Part shown: positions 41,411-55,456 of the stretch, piece by piece
Numbering within the stretch: position 1 is the stretch's first letter
How the letters are laid out: every line of letters starts with the position of its first letter
From: Aristolochia californica
Lineage: Eukaryota; Streptophyta; Magnoliopsida; Piperales; Aristolochiaceae
Assembly: GCA_029961685.1 (NCBI GenBank)
Contig: JARWKL010000009.1
Span: 13,573,237-13,637,236 of the forward strand
Direction: 5' to 3'
Length of the DNA: 64,000 nucleotides
Notes under the pieces: model-generated
Database searches by the model: none
Seen by the model: the letters and a program-made list of their open reading frames with translations, nothing else
What the model was told of the DNA's origin: nothing
Translations under genes and position numbers: made by a program

Positions 41411-44108
41411 ATATCTCACTCTATAATTTTCCATTGTGCGTTTCCATTTTAGATGTATAATTTTTTCTTAAATAAAAATATGGGATTTCATTTTTCCCTT
41501 CATCTCGTAGACAAAACAGAGAATAGGTGACAACGAAATGAAAAATTTAGAGTTTGTGTATGGAAAAAATTTAAAGCAATAAAAAACGTAAGTAAAAAAA
41601 ATTTATTAACACACCACAAATGAACACAAAAGTTTATTCATCCAAATTCGGGAAATTCCCCTAAAACAACAACCCCAATAGCTTGGAATTTGATAAGAAA
41701 GAGATATTTCTACACATGCTTTAAAAAATGGATATGCATGCTTGAAACATGTTAAAGATGCAAATGACCTATGGATCCAAACCTTTTAAAGAGAATAAAA
41801 AGTTGCTCATTAAATTATCAAGTGAACGTGCGGTGGGATATTTAACTGAGTCAAACAAGCCATTATTTTGCCCATTTACAAAAAGCTGACCTAACGATCA
41901 TTGATAATTGTAAACTGATTTATCATACATAACGGGCCATATTTTTGGAACGAATGACTTTTTGGTTGGTCTTCAACACTCAGTTAAAATTCCCTTGCCT
42001 CCTCTTTTCTCGACGATTGCAAAACCTGATATATAAAACCTAAAAAGAGGTTTAAATCCCGAAAAATTACATAAACTTTTTGGAAATGTCTCTCTCCATA
42101 TTTGTGCAAAGTGCATTTCCATTTTATATGTGTACATTTTTCTTAAATCAAAACTTGAGTTTTCACTTTTTCCTTCATCTCGTAGTCAAGAAACAAAATA
42201 GATGACAACGAAATGAAAATTTTAGACTTGGTGTATTGAGAAAATTTAAAGCAATAACAAACCTAAGTAAAGAAAATTTATTCACACACCACAAATGAAA
42301 ACAAAAGTTTTGTGATCCAAGTTTGGGAAATACCTCTAGTTCAACAACCCCAATAGATTGGAACAATATAAGAAAGAGATTTTTCTACACATGCTTTAAA
42401 AAATGGATATGAGTGCTTGGTACATGTTAAAGATGGAAATGACCTATGAATCAACACCTTTTAAAAATAATAACAAACCGGTCATTGAATTCTCAAGTGA
42501 ACGTGAGGTGGGATATTTAACCGAGTCAAACAAGACATTATTTTGCCCATTTACAAAAGGCTGACCTAACGATCATTGATGATTGTAAAGTGATTTATCA
42601 TGCGTAACGGGCCATATTTTTTTAAGGAATGACTTTTGGGTTGGGATTCAACACTCAGTTAAAATTCCCTCGCCTCCCCTTTTCCCGACGATTGGAAAAC
42701 CTGATACATAAAAAGTAAAAAGAGGTTTAAATCCCTAAATATTACAGAAACTTTTTTTAAATATCTCTCTCTATAATTTTCCATTGTGCATTTCCATTTT
42801 AGATGTATATTTTTTCTTAAATCAAAACATGAGTTTTCACTTTTCCCTTCATCTCGTAGACAAAACAGAGAATAGGTGACAACGATATGAAAATTCTAGA
42901 GTTTGTGTATGGAAAAAATTTAAAGCAATAAAAAATGTAAGTAAAGAAAATTTATTCACACACCACAAATGAACACAAAAGTTTTGTCAACCAAGTTTGG
43001 GAAATTCCACTAGCACAACAACCCCAATAGCTTGGAGTTTGATAAGAAAGAGATATTTCTACACATGCTCTAAAAAATGGATATGCATGCTTGAAACATG
43101 TTAAAGATGCAAATGACCTATGGATCCAAACCTTTCAAAGAGAATAAAAAGTTGCTCATTAAATTATCAATTGAACGTGCGGTGGGATATTTAACCGAGT
43201 CAAACAAGCCATTATTTTGCCCATTTACAAAAAGCTGACCTAACGATCATTGATGATTATAAACTGATTTATCATGTGTAACGGGTCATCTTTTTGTAAC
43301 GAATGACTAATTGGTTGGGATTCAACACTCAGTTAAAATACCCTCGCCTCCTCTTTTCTCGACGATTGCAAAACCTGATATATAAAAACTAAAAAGAGGT
43401 TTAAATCCCTAAAAATTAAAGAAACTTTTTGGAAATGTCTCTCTCCATATTTGTGCATTTTGCATTTCCATTTTAGATGTGTACATTTTTCTTAAATCAA
43501 AACTTGAGTTCTCACTTTTTCCTTCTTCTCGTAGACAAAAAAGAGAATAGATGACAACGAAATGAAAATGTTAGACTTTGTGTATGGAGAAAATTTAAAG
43601 CAATAACAAACATAAGTAATGAAAAGTTATTCACACACCACAAATGAAAACAAAAGTTTTGTCATCCAAGTTTGGGAAATACCACTAGTTCAACAACCCC
43701 AATAGATTCGAATAATATAAGAAAGAGATTTTTCTACACATGCTTTAAAAAACAGATATGCATGCTTGGAACATGTTAAAGATGCAAATGACCTATGGAT
43801 CCAAACCTTTTAAAGAGAATAACAAACCGCTCATTTAATTCTCAGGTAAATGTGCGGTGGGATATTTAACTGAGTCAAACAAGCGATTGTTTTGCCCATT
43901 TATAAAAAGCTGACCTAACGATCATTGATGATTGTAAACTGATTTATCATGCGTAACGGGCCATATTTTTTTAAGGAATGACTTTTGGGTTGGGATTCAA
44001 CACTCAGTTAAAATTCCCTCGCCTCCCTTTTACCGGCGATTGCAAAACCTGATATATAAAAACTAAAAAGAGGTTTAAATCCCTAAAAATTACAGAGACT
44101 TTTTGGAA
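41411..44108 (+). repeat. Four-monomer higher-order repeat, copy 2 (~2700 bp)
   Basis: Units begin at 41411 (A), 42086 (B2), 42761 (A) and 43435 (B2 start), each 2700 bp after its counterpart. Shared private variants are CGTAGTCAAGAAACAAAATAG with GGAACAATATAAG (42086), ATGTATATTTTTTC with AATTCTAGAG and GTCAACCAAG (42761), and GTAATGAAAAGTTATTC (43435). The last unit departs in its second half: GCATGCTTGG and CCGCTCATTTAATTCTC replace the B2 forms, so a later conversion or exchange altered this copy. Confidence 0.82.
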
Positions 44109-47100
44109 ATATCTCTCTCTATAATTTTCCATTGTGCGTTTCCATTTTAGGTGTATACTTTTTTCTTAAATCAAAACATGAGTTTTCACTTTTCCCTTCA
44201 TCTCGTAGACAAAACAGAGAATAGGTGACAACGAAATGAAAATTTTAGAGTTTGTGTATGAAAAAAATTTAAAGCAATAAAAAACATAAGTAAAGAAAAT
44301 TTATTCACACACCACAAATGAACACAAAAGTTTTGTCATCCAAGTTTGGGAATTTCCCCTAGAACAACAACCCTAGTAGCTTGGAATTTGATAAGAAAGA
44401 GATATTTCTACACATATTTAAAAAAATGGATATGCATGTTTGAAACATGTTCAAAATGCAAATGACCTATGGATCCAAACCTTTTAAAGAGAATAAAAAG
44501 TTGCTCATTAAATTATCAAGTGAACGTGCGGTGGGATATTTGACCAAGTCAAACAAGCCATTATCTTGCCCATTTACAAAAAGCTAACCTAACAATCATT
44601 GATGATTGTAAACTAATTTATCATGCATACTGTGCCATATTTTTGTAACGAATGAATTTTTGGTTGGGATTCAACACTCAGTTAAAATTCCCTCGCCTCC
44701 CCTTTTCTCGAAGATTGCAAAACCTGATATATAAAAACTAAAAAGAGGTTTAAATCCCTAAAACTTACAGAAAATTTTTGGAAATATCTCTCTCCATATT
44801 TGTGCATTGTGCATTTCCATTTTAGATGTGTATATTTTTCATAAATCAAAACTTGAGTTTTCACTTTTTCCTTCATCTCGTAGAAAAAAAAGAGAATAGA
44901 TGACAACGAAATGAAAATTTTAGACTTTATGAACGGAGAAAATTTAAAGCAATAACAAACATAAGTAAAGAAAATTTATTTACACCACTAATCAAAACAA
45001 AAGTTTTGTCATCCAAATTTGGGAAATACCTCTAGTTCAACAACCCCAATAGATTGGAATAATATAAGAAAAATATTTTTCTACACAAGCTTTAAAAAAT
45101 GGAAATGAGTGCTCGGAACATGTTAAAGATGCAAATGACCTATGGATCTAAACCTTTTAAAAATAATAACAAACCGCTCATTGAATTCTCAAGTGAACGT
45201 GCGGTGGGATATTTAACAGAGTCAAATATGCCATTTTTTTACCCATTTACAAAAAGCTGACCTAACGAGCATTGATGATTGTAAAGTGATTTATCATGCG
45301 TAACGGGCCATATTTTTTTAAGGAATGACTTTTGGGTTGGGATTCAATACTCAGTTAAAATTCCCTCGCCTCCCTTTTCCAGACGATTGCAAAACCTGAT
45401 ATATAAAAACTAAAAAGAAGTTTAAATCCCTAAAAATGAAAGAAATTTTTTGGAAATATCGCTCTCTATAATTTTCCATAGTACGTTTCCATTTTATATG
45501 TATAATTGTTTTTTAAATCAAAACATGAGTTTTCACTTTTCTCTTCATCTCGTAGACAAAACAGAGAATAGGTGACAATGAAATGAAAATTTTAGAGTTT
45601 GTGTATGGAAAAACTTTAATGCTATAAAAAACGCAAGTAAAGAAAATTTATTCACACACCACAAATGAACACAAAAGTTTTGCCATCCAAGTTTGGGAAA
45701 TTCCCCTAGAACAACTACCCCAATAGCGTGGAATTTGATAAGAAAGAGATATTTCTACACATGCTTTAAAAAATGGATATGCATGCTTGAAACATGTTAA
45801 AGATGCAAATGACCTATGCATCCAAACCTTTTAAAGAGAATATAAAGTTGCTCATTAAATTATCAAGTGAACGTGCGGTGGGATATTTAACCGAGTCAAA
45901 CAATCCATTATTTTGCCCATTTACAAGAAGCTGACCTAACGATCATTGATGATTGTAAAGTGATTTATCATGCATAACGGGCCATATTTTTGTAAGGAAT
46001 CACTTTTGGGTTGGGATTCAACACTCAATTAAAATTCCCTCGCCTCCCTTTTTCCCGACGATTGCAAGAACCGATATATAAAAACTAAAAAGAGGTTTAA
46101 ATCCCTAAAAATTACAGAAACATTTTAGAAATATCTTTCTCTTTAATTTTCCATTGTGCGTTTCAATTTTTGATGTATAATTTTTTCTTAAATTAAAACA
46201 TGAGTTTTCACTTTTCCCTTCATCTCTTAGACAAAGCAGAGAATAGGTGACAACGAAATGAAAATTTTAGAGTTTGTGTATGGAAAAAATTTAAAGCAAT
46301 AAAAAACGTAAGTAAAGAAAATTTATTCACACACCACAAATTAACACAAAAGTTTTGTCATCCAAGTTTGGGAAATTCCACTAGTTCAACAACCCAAATA
46401 GATTGGCCTTTGATATGAAACAGATTTTTCTACACTTTGTTTAAAAAATAGATATGAGTGCTTGGAACATGTTAAAGATGCAAATGACCTATGAATCCAA
46501 ACCTTTTAAAAAGAATAACAAACCGCTCATTGAATTCTCAAGTGAACATGCGGTGGGATTTTTAACCGAGTCAAACAAGCCATTATTTTGCCCATTTACA
46601 AAACGCTGACATAATGATCATTGATGATTGTAAAGTTATTTATCATGCGTAACGGGCCATATTTTTTTCAGGAATGACTTTTGGGTTGCGATTGAACACT
46701 CAGTTAAAATTCCCTCGCCTCCCCTTTTCCCAACGATTGCAAAACCAAATATATAGAAACTAAAAAGTGGTTTAAATCCTTAAAAATTACGGAAACTTTT
46801 TAGAAATATCTCTCTCTATAATTTTCTATTGTGCAATTCCATTTTAGATGTATAATTTTTTCTTAAATCAAAACATGCGTTTTCACTTTTCGCTTCATCT
46901 AGTAGACAAAACAGAGAATAGGTGACTATGAAATGAAAATTTTAGAGTTTGTGTATGGAAAAAATTTAAAGCCATAAAAAACATAAGTAAAGAAAATATA
47001 TTCACACACCACAAATGAACACAAAAGTTTTGACATCCAAGTTTGGGAAATTCCACTAGAACAACAACCCCAATAGCTTGGAATTTGATAAGAAAGAGAT

Positions 47101-50100
47101 ATTTCTACACATGCTTTAAAAAATGGATATGCATGTTAGGAACATGTAAAAGATGCAAAGGACCTATGGATCCAAACCTTTCAAAGAGAATAAAAAGTTT
47201 CTCATTAAATTATTAAGTGAACGTGCGGTGGGATATTTAATCGAGTCAAACAAGCCATTATTTTTCCCATTTACAAAAAGCTGACCTAACTATCATTGAT
47301 GATTATAAAGTGATTTATCATGCGTAATGGGCCATATTTTTGGAACGAATGTCTTTTTGGTTGGGATTCAACACTCAGTTAAAATTCCCTCACTTCCCCT
47401 TTTCTCGACGATTGCAAAACTTGGTATATTAAAACTAAAAAAAGGTTTAAATCCCTAAAAATTACAGAAAGCTTTTGTAAATATCTCTCTCCATATTTGT
47501 GCATTGTGCATTTCCATTTTAGATGTGTACATTTTTCTTAAATAAAAACTTGAGTTTTCACTTTTTCCTTCATCTCGTAGACAAAAAAAGAGAATAGATG
47601 ACAACGAAATGAAAATTTTAGACTTTGTGTATGGAAAAAATTCAAAGCAATAACAAACGTAAGTAAAGAAAATTTATTCACACACAAAAATTGAGAACAA
47701 AAGTTTTGTCATCCAAGTTTGAAAAATTCCACTTGTTCAACTACCCCAATAGATTGGAATTTGATAAGAAAGAGATTTTTCTACAAATGCTTTAAAAAAT
47801 GGATATGAGTGCTTGGAACATGTTAAAGATGCAAATGACCTATGGATACAAACATTTTAAAAAGAATAACAAACCGCTCATTGAATGCTCAAGTGAACGT
47901 GCAGTGGGATATTTAACTGAGTCAAACAAGCCATTATTTTGCCCTTTTACAAAAAGCTGACCTAACAATCATTGATGATTGTAAAGTGATTTATCCTGTG
48001 TAACGGGCCTTATTTTTGTAAGGAATGAGTTTTGGGTTGGAATTCAACACTCAGTTAAAATTCCCTCGCCTCCCCTTTTCCCGACGATTGCAAAACCTAG
48101 TATATAAAAACTAAAAAGAGGTTTAAATCCCTAAAAATTACTGAAATGTTTTGGAAATATCTCTCTCTATAATTTTCCATTGTGCGTTTCCATTTTAGAT
48201 GTATAATTTTTTCTTAAATGAAAACATGAGTTTTCACTTTTCCCTTCATCTCGTAGACAAAACAGAGAAAGGTGACAACGAAATGAAAATTTTAGCATTT
48301 GTGTATGGAAAAAAATTAAAGCAATAAAAAACGTAAGTAAAGAAAATTTATTCACACACCACAAATGAACACAAAAGTTTTGTCATCCAAGTTTGGGAAT
48401 TTCCCCTAGAACAACAACCCCAATAGCTTGGAATTTGATAAGAAAGAGATATTTCTACACATGCTTTAAAAAATGGATAAGCATGCTTGAAACATGTTAA
48501 AGATGCAAATGACCTATGGATCCAAACCTCTTAAAGAGAATAAAAAGTTTCTCATTAAATTATCAAGTGAACGTGCGGTGGGATATTTAACCGAGTAAAA
48601 CAAGCCATTATTTTGCCCTTTTACAAAAAGCTGACCAAAGGATGATTGATAATTGTAAACTGATTTGTCATGTGTAACGGGCCTTATTTTTGGAACGAAT
48701 TACTTTTTGGTTGGGATTCAACACTCAGTTAAAATTCCCTCGCCTCCTCTTTTCTCGACGATTGCAAAACCTGACATATAAAAACTAAAAAGAGGTTTAA
48801 ATCCCTAAAAATTACAGAAACTTTTTGGAAAAGTCTCTCTCCATATTTGTGCATTGTGCATTTCCATTTTAGATGTGTACATTTTTCTTAAATCAAAACT
48901 TGAGTTTTCATTTTTTCCTTCATCTCGTAGACAAAAAAGAGAATAGATGACAATGAAATGAAAATTCTAGGCTTTGTGTATGGAAAAAATTTAAAACAAT
49001 AACAAACTTAAGTAAAGAAAATTTATTCACATACCACAAATGAAAACAAAAGTTTTGTCATCCAAGTTTGGGAAATACCACTAGTTCAATAACCCCAATA
49101 GATTGGAATAATATAAGAAAGAGATTTTTTTGCACATGCTTTAACAAATGGATATGCATGCTTGAAACATGTTAAAGATGTAAATGAGGTATGTATCCAA
49201 AACTTTTAAAGAGAATAACAAACCGCTCATTTAATTCTCAAGTGCACGTGCGGTGGGATATTTAACTGTGTCAAACTAGCCATTATTTTGCCCATTTACA
49301 AAAAGCTGACCTAACGATCATTAATGATTGTAAAGTGATTTATCATGCGTAACGGGCCATATTTTTGTAAGGAATGACTTTTGGGTTGGGATTCAACACT
49401 CAGTTAAAATTCCCTCGCCTCCCCTTTTCCCGACGATTGCAAAACCTGATATATAAAAACTAAAAAGAGCTTTAAATCCCCAAAAATTACAGAAACTTTT
49501 TGGAAATATCTCTCTCTATAATTTTTCATAGTGCGTTTCCATTTTAGATGTATAATTTTTTCTTAAATCAAAACATGAGTTTTCACTTTTCCCTTCATCT
49601 CGTAGACAAAACAGAGAATTGGTGACAACGAAATGAAAATTTTCGAGTTTGTGTATGGAAAAAATTTAAAGCATTAAAAAACCTAAGTAAAGAAAATTTA
49701 TTTACACACCACAAATGAACACAAAAGTTTTATCATCCAGGTTTGGGAAATTCCACTAGAACAACAACCCCAATAGCTTGGAATATTATAAGAAAGAGAT
49801 ATTTCGACACATGCTTTAAAAAATTTATATGCATGCTTGAAACATGTTAAAGATGCAAATGACCTATGGATCCAAACATTTTAAAGAGAATAAAAAGTTG
49901 CTCATTAAAGTATCAAGTGAACGTGCGGTGGGATATTTAACCGAGTCAAACAAGCCATTATTTTGCTCATTTACTAAAAGTTGACCTAACGATCATTGAT
50001 GATTGTAAACTGATTTATCATGCGTCACGGGCCACATTTTTGGAACGAATGACTTTTTGATTTGGTTTCAACACTCAATTAAAATTCCCTCGCCTCCTCT

Positions 50101-51530
50101 TTTCTCGACAATTGCAAAACCAGAGAAATAAAAACTAAAAAGAGGTTTAAATCCCTAAAAATTACAGAAACTTTTTGAAAATGTCTCTCTCCATATTTGT
50201 GCATTGTGCATTTCCATTTTAGATGTGTACATTTTTATTAAATCAAAACTTGAGTTTTCACTTTTTCCTTCATCTTGTAGAAAAAAAAGAGAATCGATGA
50301 CAACGAAATAAAAATTTTAGACTTTGTGTATGGAGAAAATTTAAAGCAATAAGAAACATAAGTAAAGAAAATTTATTCACACACCACAAATGAAAACAAA
50401 AGTTTTGTCATCCAAGCTTGGGAAATACCACTAGTTCAACAACCCCAACAGATTGGAAGAATATAAGAAAGAGATTTTTCTACACATGCTTTAAAAAATG
50501 GATATGAATGCTTGGAACATGTTAAAGATGCAAATGACCTATGGATCCAAACCTTTTAAAAAGAATAACAAACCGCTCATTGAATTCTCAAGTGAACGTG
50601 CGGTGGGATATTTAACCGAGTCAAACAAGCCATTATTTTGCCCATTTACAAAAAGCTGACCTAACAATCATTGATGATTGTAAAGTGATTTATCATGCGT
50701 AACAGGCCATATTTTTTTAAGGAATGACTTTTGGGTTGGGATTCAACACTCAGTTAAAATTCCCTCGCCTCCCCTTTTCCCGAAGATTGCAAAACCTGAT
50801 ATATAAAAACTAAAAAGAGGTTTAAATGCCTAAAAATTATAGAAAATTTATGGAAATATCTCTCTCCATATTTGTGCATTGTGCATTTCCATTTTAGATG
50901 TGTATATTTTTCTTAAATCAAAACTTGAGTTTTCACTTTTTCCTTCATCTCGTAGACTAAAAAGAGAATAGATGACAACGAAATAAAAATGTTAGACTTT
51001 GTGTATGGAGAAAATTTAAAGCAATAACAAACGTAAGTAAAGAAAATTTATTCACACACCAAAAATGAACACAAAAGTTTTGTCATCCAAGTTTGGGAAA
51101 TTCCACTAGTTCAACAACCCCAATAGATTGTCATTTGATAAGAAAGAGATTTTTCCACACATGTTTTAAAAAATAGATATGAGTGCTTGAAACATTTTAA
51201 AGATGCAAATGACCTATGGATCCAAACCTTTTAAAAAGAATAACAAACCGCTCATCGAATTCTTAAGTGAACGTGCGGTGGGATTTTTAACCGAGTCAAA
51301 CAAGCCATTATTTTGCCCATTTACAAAAAGCTGACCTAACGATCATTGATGATTGTAAAGTGATTTATCATGTGTAACGGGCCCTATTTTTTTAATGAAT
51401 GACTAATTGGTTGGGATTCAACACTCAGTTAAAATTCCCTCGCCTCCCCTTTTCTCGAGGATTGCAAAACCTGATATATAAAATCTAAAAAGAGGTTTAA
51501 ATCCCTAAAAATTACAGAAACTTTTTGGAA
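44109..51530 (+). repeat. Monomers 67-77: A/B2 alternating segment
   Basis: Units begin at 44109 (A), 44784 (B2), 45456 (A), 46131 (A start, then AGATTGGCCTTTG and B2), 46806 (A), 47481 (B2), 48157 (A), 48831 (B2 start, B1 end), 49506 (A), 50181 (B2) and 50856 (B2). The A/B2 alternation gives a repeat of about 1350 bp. The alternation breaks at the end, where B2 units at 50181, 50856 and 51531 follow one another. Variants such as GGAATAATATAAG at 43720, 45056 and 49106 and GGAAGAATATAAG near 50456 mark a B2 sub-lineage. Confidence 0.87.
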
Positions 51531-54500
51531 ATATGTCTCTCCCTATTTATGCATTGTGTATTTCCATTTTAGATGTGTATATTTTTCTTAAATCAAAACA
51601 TTGAGTTTTCACTTTTTCCTTCATCTCGTAGACTAAAAAGAGAATAGATGACAACGAAATGAAAATATTAGACTTTGTGTATGGAGAAAATTTAAAGCAA
51701 TAACAAACGTAAGTAAAATTTATTCACACACCAAAAATGAACACAAAAGTTTTGTCATCCAAGTTTGGGAAATTCCACTAGTTCAACAACCCCAATAGAT
51801 TGGCATTTGATAAGAAAGAGATTTTTCCACACATGTTTTAAAAAATAGATATGAGTGCTTGGAACATGTTAAAGATGCAATGACCTATGGATCCAAACCT
51901 TTTAAAAAGAATAACAAACCGCTCATAGAATTCTCAAGTGAACGTGCGGTGGAATTTTTAACCGAGTCAAACAAGCCGTTATTTTGCCCATTTACAAAAA
52001 GCTGACCTAACGATCATTGATGATTGTAAAGTTATTTATCATGCGTAACGGGCCATATTTTTGTAAGGAATGACTTTTGGGTTGGGATTCAATACTCAGT
52101 TAAAATCCCCTTGCCTCCCCTTTTCCTGACGATTGCAAAACCTGATATATAAAAACTAAAAAGTGGTTTAAATCCCTAAAAATTACAGAAACTTTTTGGA
52201 AATATCTCTCTCTATAATTTGGCATTGTGCATTTCCATTTTAGATGTATACTTTTTTCTTAAATATAAACTTGAGTTTTCACTTTTCCCTTCATCTCGTA
52301 GACAAAACAGAGAATAGATGACAACGAAATGAAAATTTTGTACCTAGTCTGTGGAAAAAATTTAAATCAATAAAAAACGTAAGTAAGGAAAATTTATTCA
52401 CACACCACATATGAACACAAAAGCTTTGTCATCCAAGTTTGGGAAATTCCACTAGTTCAACAACCCCAATAGATTGGAATTTGATAAGAAAGAGATTTTT
52501 CTACACATGCTTTAAAAAATGGATATGCATGCTTGAAACATGTTAAAGATGCAAATGAGCTATGGATCCAAACCTTTTAAAGATAATAACAAACCGCTCA
52601 TTTAATTCTCAAGTGAACGTGCGGTGGGATATTTAACCGAGTCAAACAAGCCATTATTTTACCCACATACAAAAAGCTGAGCTAATGATCATTGATGATT
52701 GTAAAGTGATTTATCATGCGTAACGGGCCTTATTTTCGTAAGGAATGACTTTTGGGTTGGGATTCAACACTCAGTTAAAGTTCCCTCGCCTCCCCTTTTC
52801 CCGACGATTGCAAAACCTGATAAACAAAAACTAAAAAAAGGTTTAAATCCCTAAAAATTACAGAAACTTTTTGGAAATATCTCTCTTTATAATTTTCCAT
52901 TGTGCGTTTTCATTTGAGATGTATACTTTTTTCTTAAATCAAAACATGAGTTTTCACTTTTCCCTTCATCTCGTAGACAAAACAGGGAATAGGTGACAAC
53001 GAAATGAAAATTTTAGACTTTGTGTATGGAAAAAATTTAAAGCAATAAAAAACGTAAGCAAAGAAAATTTATTCACACACCACAAATAAACACAAAAGTT
53101 TTGTCATCCAAGTTTGGGAAATTCCACTAGCACAACAACCCCAATAGCTTGGTATTTGATAAGAAAGAGATATTTCTACACATGCTTTAAAAAATGGATA
53201 GGCATGCTTGAAACATGATAAAGATGCAAATGACCCATGGGTCCAAACCTTTTAAAGAGAATAAAAAGTTGCTCATTAAATTATCAAGTGAACATGCAGA
53301 GGGATATTTAACCGAGTGAAACAAGCCATTATTTTCCCCATTTACAAAAAGCTGACCTAACGATCATTAATGATTGTAAAGTGATTTATCATGTGTAATG
53401 GGCCATATTTTTGTAAGGAATCACTTTTGGGTTCGGATTCAACACTCAGTTAAAATTCCCTCGCCTCCCCTTTTCCCGACGAGGGGAACACCTGATATAT
53501 AAAAACTAAAAAGAGGTTTAAATCCCTAAAAATTACAGAAACTTTTTAGAAATTTCTCTCTCTATAATTTTCCATTGTGCGTTTCCATTTTAGATGTATA
53601 ATTTTTTCTTAAATCAAAACATGAGTTTTCACTTTTCCCTTCATCTCGTAGACAAAACAGAGAATAGGTGACAATGAAATGAAAATTTTAGAGTTTGTGT
53701 ATGGAAAAAATTTAAGGCAATAGAAAACGTAAGTAAAGAAAATTCATTCACACACCACAAATGAACACAAAAGTTTTGTTATCCAAGTTTGGGAAATTCC
53801 ACTAGAACAACAACCCCAATAGCTATAATAGATTGGAATTTGATAAGAAAGAGATATTTCTACACATGCTTTAAAAAATGAATATGCATGCTTGAAACAT
53901 GTTAAAGATGCAAATGACCTATGGATCCAAACCTTTTCAAGAGAATAAAAAGTTGCTCATTAAATTATCAAGTGAACGTGCGGTGGGATATTTAACCGAG
54001 TCAAACAACCCATTATTTTGCCCATTTACAAAAACTTAACCTAATGATCATTGATGATTGTAAACTGATTGATCATGCGTAACGGGCCATATTTTTCTAA
54101 CGAAAGACTTTTTGGTTGGGATTCAACACTGTTAAAATTCCCTCGCCTCCCCTTTTCTGGACGATTGCAAAACCTGATATATAAAAACAAAAAAGAGGTT
54201 TAAATCCCCAAAAATTACAGAAACTTTTTGGAAATATCTCTCTCCATATTTGTGCATTGTGCATTTCCATTTTAGATGTGTACATTTTTCTTAAATCAAA
54301 ACTTGAGTTTTCACTCTTTCCTTCTTCTCGTAGACAAAAAAGAGAATAGATGACAACGAAATGAAAATTTTAGACTCTGTGTATGGAGAAAATTTAAAGC
54401 GATAACAAACGTAAGTAAAGAAAATTTATTCACACACCACAAATGAAAACAAAAGTTTTTTCATCCAAGTTTGGGAAATTCCACTAGTTCAACCACCCCA

Positions 54501-54908
54501 ATAGATTGGAATTTGATAAGACAGAGTTTTTTCTACACATGCTTTAAAAAATGGATATGAGAGCTTGGAACATGTTAAAGATGCAAATGACCTATGGATC
54601 CAAACCATTTAAAAATAATAAAAAATCGCTCATTGAATTCTCAAGTGAACGTGGCGTGGGATATTTAACTGAGTCAAACAATCCATTATTTTGCCCATTT
54701 ACAAAAAGCTGACCTAACGATAATTGATGATTGTAAAGTGATTTATCATGCGTAACGGGCAATATTTTTGTACGGAACGACTTTTGGGTTGGGATTCAAC
54801 ACTAATTTAAAATTCCCTAGCCTCCCCTTTTCTCGACGATTGCAAAACCTGATATATTAAAACTAAAAAGCGGTTTAAATCCCTAAAAATTACCGAAACT
54901 TTTTGGAA
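51531..54908 (+). repeat. Monomers 78-82: B2, C/B1 chimera, A, A, B2
   Basis: Units begin at 51531 (B2), 52202 (C-like start, B1 end), 52877 (A), 53552 (A, 682 bp) and 54234 (B2). The 53552 unit has a 10-bp gain near 53819-53834: AATAGCTATAATAGATTGG, in which the A marker AATAGC is followed by the B marker AATAGATTGG before the unit returns to A sequence. The first two units have close relatives about 5.28 kb downstream. Confidence 0.86.
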
Positions 54909-55456
54909 ATATCTCTCTCTATAATTTTCCATTGTGCGTTTCCATTTTAGATGTATACTTTTTTCTTAAATCAAAACATAAGTTTTCACTTTTCCCTTCA
55001 TCTCGTAGACAAAACAGAGAATAGGTGACAACGAAATGAAAATTTTAGACTTTGTGTATGGAAAAAATTTAAAGCAATAAAAAACGTAAGTAAAGAAAAT
55101 TTATTCACACACCAGGAACATGTTAAAGATGCAAATGACCTATGGATCCAAACCTTTTAAACAGAATAACAAACCGCTCAATGAAATCTCAAGTGAAAGT
55201 GCGGTGGGATATTTAACCGAGTCAAACAAGCCATTATTTTGCCCATTTAAAAAAAGGTGACCTAACGATCATTGATGATTGTAAACTGATTTATCATGCG
55301 TAACGGGCCATATTTTTGTAAGGAATGACTTTTGGGTTTGGATTCAACACTCAGTTAAAATTCCCTCGCCTCCCCTTTTCCCGACGATTGCAAAACCTGA
55401 TATATAAAAAATAAAAAGAGGTTTAAATCCGTAAAAATTACAGAAACTTTTTGAAA
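54909..55456 (+). repeat. Truncated 548-bp monomer (A/B chimera)
   Basis: About 127 bp are missing at 55108-55115. The text runs from TTCACACACCA, normally followed by CAAATGAACAC, directly into GGAACATGTTAAAG, a B2 form. The left part is type A (GACAAAACAGAGAATAGGTG). The right part is B2-like (GACCTATGG, AATAACAAACCGCTCAATG). The deletion therefore also joins two subtypes, as expected for unequal exchange between neighbouring unlike monomers. Confidence 0.85.
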
